A stretch of DNA of 64,000 nt from Paenibacillus sp. DMB5. Its GTDB lineage: Bacteria > Bacillota > Bacilli > Paenibacillales > Paenibacillaceae. The notes below the pieces were generated by a model. That model had not been told where the DNA came from. It saw only the letters and a program-made list of their open reading frames with translations, and made no database searches. Location: NCBI RefSeq assembly GCF_001517085.1, contig NZ_LRAC01000134.1:18808-82807 (forward strand). The letters run 5' to 3'. The translations under genes were made by a program, and so were the position numbers. The stretch's first letter is position 1. Each line of letters begins with the position of its first letter. This document shows positions 60,552-64,000 of the stretch, piece by piece.

Positions 60552-62945
60552 CTACAGAACAACCTCGACCTTGACGGATGAGCGTCCGGGATATGCAGGA
60601 AGGATGTTGCCCTCCAGCAGTACGCCGTCGACGGTGATGCTTTTGACACCTTTGCAGACCTTATTGGCATTGGTAACAGTGATATCGTAGACGCAGCCCC
60701 GGAAGCGCCGCTTGACCGTGAACCCTTCCCAGTCCGCAGGAATGCACGGGTCGACGGACAGCCCCTCCAGCACCGGCTTTACACCGAGAATATACTGGGT
60801 AACGGCCACGTACATCCACGCAGCGGTACCGGTCAGCCAGGAGACGTTGGCCAATCCGAACTTGTCGGATTCCGGCCCGAACAGGTTGGAGGCATAGACA
60901 TAAGGCTCTGCTTTGTAGCGCCACAAGCCTGCTTTGTCCATGGCAACATTCGGCAGCAGCTGGCGGTAATATTTATAAGCCAGATCCCCGCGTCCCAGCA
61001 GGCATTCCGCAATAATGGCCCACGTGTTGGCGTGGCAGAAGACCGCCCCGTTCTCTCCCGTCCCCTTGTTGTAATTGGTCAAAGGGTCGGCAGGATCGGG
61101 GAAGGTGGTGATGGACGGGTGGATTTTTTTGATGCCGAGCTCGGTGTCCAGCATTTCCCGCACACTGTCCATCGCCTGCAGCCCCTTATCCACATCTGCC
61201 ATACCGGAGATCGTTGCCCAGGTCTGGGCGTTGAGCCAGATTTTGGCCTCGTCGTGTTCGTCGCTGCCGAGGAACCGGCCGTCATCCATAATCGCCCGGC
61301 GGAACCAGCGGCCGTCCCAGCCGATGCTGTTGACCAGCTCACGCTGACGCTCATACATCTCCCCGTACCGGGCGGCATCCTCCGGATGACCGGCAGCCGC
61401 AGCCAGGTCAATCATCCGCAGCAGTACGGTTCCGAGCTGCATCGAGGTCCAAATGCTTTCCCCTTTCCCCTCGCGGCAGACCCGGAACAGCTGGTCATTC
61501 CAGTCCGAGCGCAGCATCAGCGGAAAGCCGCGGGAGCCGAGCTGGGAGGCAGTAAAATCAATAGCCGCCCGCAAATGCTCATACACTGTGCCCTCACCGC
61601 CGTCATAATAAGGCACACTTGCCTGCAGGAACGCGGCATCCCCCGTCTCTGCCAGCAGGTCCCAGGCCGAAAGCGCCGTCCATAGATGATCATCCGAATG
61701 AATGCTCGTTACCGGCTCCCAGCCTTCATTAGGGAAGAAATAATGATTCACATGCCCGTCCCTGTACTGCTGGCCGAGCAGCAGCTTCAGCTTGTCAAAA
61801 GCAAGCTCCGTATCAAAGGGCACAACCGAGAGTATGTCCTGGGCTGTATCCCGGTAGCCTACCCCGCGGAATGTGCCGGTCGCGTAAAAGGAAATATTGC
61901 GCGAGAACAAAAAGTTGCGGTGCGCCTGATACGGATTCCATATGTTGATCATCCGCTCGGCATCCTGGTCCGGCAGCCGGCTCTCCCAGGCGCCCAGATA
62001 GCCGGACCAGTTCTCTTTTAGCGCCTGGAAGGAGACTTCCACAAATCCGGCTTCCCTGGAATGTGCGATTGCCCGCGACACCTCCGCCTCATCCGCCGCT
62101 GTGCCGAGAAACACATTAATCGTCCGGCTCTCTCCCGGCTGAAGGGTAACATTGAACTGCAGTGCGCCGCACGGGTCGCCGCCCAGCAGCGTCGATCCGG
62201 TACAGCCGCCATTTTCAATTGCCGCCGGATTGGTTTCACTTCGGTAGCTGCCGATAAACTCCTCACGGTCACCGTCATAGCCGGCAAGCGGCGTATCCGC
62301 AGCCAGATAGACGAGCGGCGTCTCCTCAGGCTTAGGCTGGTTCTCCACTCCGTAACGGTAGACCAGCGCCTCTGCCTCATGATACTGCACGGACACCTGA
62401 TGCTTGTTATAGCACTGCCACTGCAGCTCACGCATAAACTCCATCATCCCGAATTCGGCGTAGGCGTAGACCTTCAGCTCCTTTGCTTCGGTCCCTTCAT
62501 TGGTCAGCGTCAGATTCCAGATCAGCGAGTTCTCATGCGGTCCGACAAAATACACCGTCCGGGCCGCGATATCGCCGCGCTTTGCCTCAAAGCGGGTGTA
62601 GCCCATCCCGTGGGCGCTCTTCCATTCCTCCGGTTTATCCAGGGCTGGCTCGCTGGTAGGGCACCAGTAGCTGCCCGACTTGGCATCCTGCACATAAATG
62701 TACGGGCCGGAACGGTCCATCGGCAGATGGAAGAAACGGTAGCGGGTAATCCGCCAGATCTGGGGCGACTTGTAAAAAGCCACACCGCCGCCGGCATGTG
62801 ACAGCATCGTATGGAAGGTGCCGTTCGACAGGTAGTTCATCCACGGCGTCGGCATGTCGTGCCGCTTGAATTCGACCTCTTTTTCATCATCCCTGAAGGT
62901 ATAGTACTCTTTCGGATCGCTATTTCTGGTAAGCTCCGCATTCAC
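60552..62945 (-). CDS. GH94-family disaccharide phosphorylase
   Basis: A 797-residue enzyme of the family that splits cellobiose, chitobiose or related disaccharides with phosphate to give a sugar 1-phosphate. The N-terminal beta-sandwich (MNYLSNGTFHTMLSHAGGGVAFYKSPQIWRITRYR) is followed by the alpha/alpha barrel with GVGYRDTAQD, the general acid Asp in RSDWNDQL (near 481) and FCHANTWAIIAECLLGRGD. The start is GTG 62945, 10 bases after AAGGAG. The length fits the cellobiose/diacetylchitobiose phosphorylase group, and the exact sugar cannot be told. It lies 30 bases after the upstream glycoside hydrolase, so both probably form one operon. Confidence 0.9.
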   Translation of the reverse strand: MNAELTRNSDPKEYYTFRDDEKEVEFKRHDMPTPWMNYLSNGTFHTMLSHAGGGVAFYKSPQIWRITRYRFFHLPMDRSGPYIYVQDAKSGSYWCPTSEPALDKPEEWKSAHGMGYTRFEAKRGDIAARTVYFVGPHENSLIWNLTLTNEGTEAKELKVYAYAEFGMMEFMRELQWQCYNKHQVSVQYHEAEALVYRYGVENQPKPEETPLVYLAADTPLAGYDGDREEFIGSYRSETNPAAIENGGCTGSTLLGGDPCGALQFNVTLQPGESRTINVFLGTAADEAEVSRAIAHSREAGFVEVSFQALKENWSGYLGAWESRLPDQDAERMINIWNPYQAHRNFLFSRNISFYATGTFRGVGYRDTAQDILSVVPFDTELAFDKLKLLLGQQYRDGHVNHYFFPNEGWEPVTSIHSDDHLWTALSAWDLLAETGDAAFLQASVPYYDGGEGTVYEHLRAAIDFTASQLGSRGFPLMLRSDWNDQLFRVCREGKGESIWTSMQLGTVLLRMIDLAAAAGHPEDAARYGEMYERQRELVNSIGWDGRWFRRAIMDDGRFLGSDEHDEAKIWLNAQTWATISGMADVDKGLQAMDSVREMLDTELGIKKIHPSITTFPDPADPLTNYNKGTGENGAVFCHANTWAIIAECLLGRGDLAYKYYRQLLPNVAMDKAGLWRYKAEPYVYASNLFGPESDKFGLANVSWLTGTAAWMYVAVTQYILGVKPVLEGLSVDPCIPADWEGFTVKRRFRGCVYDITVTNANKVCKGVKSITVDGVLLEGNILPAYPGRSSVKVEVVL

Positions 62946-62975
62946 CGGGCTTCAGCTCCTTTATAATGTAATGGG

Positions 62976-64000
62976 TTATTTCGGCTCAACCTCATCCAGG
63001 GTCAGACGGTATTCCAGTCCCTTCATATAGGTGCCATCCCTGTTCAAAAAGGTCAGGCCGAACGCCAGGTCTCCGCCCGTCCCCTGCAGGGTGGCGATCA
63101 GCCGGTTGAGCCCGGTCTGCAGGGTAAGCTCCCTTTCCGGCTCAGCTACAAGCTCACCGTTCAGGTAAATTTCATAGGGTACGTCTGTGTTAATCCGCAG
63201 CCGGCCGGCGTAATGCTGAGCGGCCTCCCCTGCTTGTTCGGGAACATGTACAAAACAGCTCAGAAACCAGCGGTTATCTCCTGCATTTGCTATGCGAAGA
63301 GTGCCGTCGCCGGGGCGGCGCTCTTTTTTCTGCATCCAGCCGTACAGGCCCTCGCCCAGGTTATTTAATGAAAATTCCGGATCAATGTAGTACGCCTTCA
63401 TTTCTTCGTAACGAATGTGAGGAGGGCATGGCAGGGCCATCATCGTTTCCACCGCCCATTCCCCGTCCCCCTTCACACTGTCCAGCAGGCCGTCATCAAA
63501 GGACGCGCCCAGATTGGCCAGCAGCCGGGTATACAGGCGCACCGCCTTGTCATTGCCGGGATCAGTAAGCAGCTGGGAGCAGATTACGGCACCTTCGCCA
63601 AGCCTAACCTCAGCCATAAACGTTCCTGCAGGACGGGCTTTTCTGCGGTTCAGCTCCACCAGCGCCAGCCGGCTGTATTCAGCGGTATAGCCATGTACGA
63701 AGTAGTCCTTCCAGGCTGTTCCCTCAACGCTTGTGCAGAGCGTATCCGCGCCCGCGATGTCCAGGCTGTGCGCAGCCAGCACATGGTTCCTGACCTCGCG
63801 CGGCGACAAAAACACCTTGTCGAAGCCGAACAGGTCGACAGGGCTGAACCCCTGCACGGCGGCGTAATCATATTCCGCCGCCAGATGGTACGCCTCGTGC
63901 GGGCTGTACGCGCACGGGCCGGTCCAGCAGGTGCCGGGCGCCGCCTGCTGCCCTGGCTCAGCCGGCAGCAGCACCAGCTGCCCGCCGCCTCGGCGTAGTG
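62976..64000 (-). CDS. C-terminal part of a large glycoside hydrolase (GH2-like), start beyond window
   Basis: The frame is open to the window edge, so only about the last 341 residues are seen. It begins LRRGGGQLVLLPAEPG and continues with SPVDLFGFDKVFLSPREV, GAVICSQLLTDPGNDKAVRLYTRLLANLGASF, and a C-terminal beta-domain (YEIYLNGELVAEPERELTLQTGLNRLIATLQGTGGDLAFGL) typical of accessory domains of GH2-type beta-glycosidases. The catalytic domain lies outside, so activity is unknown. GTG 63974 is an internal codon, not a credible start. It is followed by the GH94 gene in the same direction. Confidence 0.65.
   Translation of the reverse strand, partial: LRRGGGQLVLLPAEPGQQAAPGTCWTGPCAYSPHEAYHLAAEYDYAAVQGFSPVDLFGFDKVFLSPREVRNHVLAAHSLDIAGADTLCTSVEGTAWKDYFVHGYTAEYSRLALVELNRRKARPAGTFMAEVRLGEGAVICSQLLTDPGNDKAVRLYTRLLANLGASFDDGLLDSVKGDGEWAVETMMALPCPPHIRYEEMKAYYIDPEFSLNNLGEGLYGWMQKKERRPGDGTLRIANAGDNRWFLSCFVHVPEQAGEAAQHYAGRLRINTDVPYEIYLNGELVAEPERELTLQTGLNRLIATLQGTGGDLAFGLTFLNRDGTYMKGLEYRLTLDEVEPK

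Noticed and set aside
63974..63976. GTG 63974 as the start of the last gene
   Set aside because: The frame is open beyond it to the window edge and the residues before it (GGGQLV) fit the domain, so it is an internal codon.

Overview
The window looks like the chromosome of a Paenibacillus-type spore-forming Firmicute. Three things point there. First, the housekeeping order secD-secF / comN / spoVB / DUF421 / yrzE-like / yajC-tgt-queA / spoIID-like / ruvB-ruvA-ruvC, with a bofC-like gene further on. Second, sporulation genes. Third, base composition near 50% GC with many TTG and GTG starts behind strong AAGGAGG-type ribosome sites. No rRNA, tRNA, CRISPR array or insertion sequence was seen. 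Layout: 1-14.6 kb is conserved core: a cut-off cation transporter, protein export (SecDF, YajC), the SpoVB flippase, queuosine tRNA modification (Tgt, QueA), a SpoIID/LytB protein and the RuvABC Holliday-junction machinery. 14.8-17.8 kb is a complete agr-type quorum-sensing operon (agrB, a 56-residue agrD that is easy to miss, agrC, agrA). 18.0-42.5 kb is one long minus-strand run: an ABC exporter, then a hybrid NRPS / trans-AT PKS pathway built mostly of separate small proteins. It comprises four condensation-type proteins (two broken by frame changes), two adenylation-carrier proteins, a discrete acyltransferase, two KS-DH-KR-ACP modules (one broken), a free-standing ketosynthase homologue lacking all catalytic residues, a type II thioesterase, a six-helix membrane protein and a dedicated phosphopantetheinyl transferase. 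The agr operon, biosynthetic genes and exporter lie exactly between ruvC and the bofC-like gene, which are normally neighbours in this group as I recall, so I read the block as an inserted island making an exported, quorum-controlled small molecule. No known product is recognised. 42.8-49.6 kb holds the broken bofC-like gene, a degenerate repeat region, a lipoprotein serpin, a CocE/NonD hydrolase, an ornithine-cyclodeaminase / dipeptidase deletion fusion, and a fabV enoyl reductase with a frame break. 49.6-54.0 kb is a Bce-type peptide-sensing and resistance module (bceRSAB-like). 54.1-64 kb is a carbohydrate region: a membrane glycosyltransferase, GH88, an AraC regulator, a divergent TetR/MFS pair with two matching operators, a GH94 phosphorylase and the end of a large glycoside hydrolase. 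A recurring oddity is that five genes (bofC-like, fabV, one PKS module, two C domains) are broken, and each would be restored by adding a single base next to a short base run. That looks more like small deletion errors in the assembly than five independent mutations, and it affects how the biosynthetic cluster should be read.
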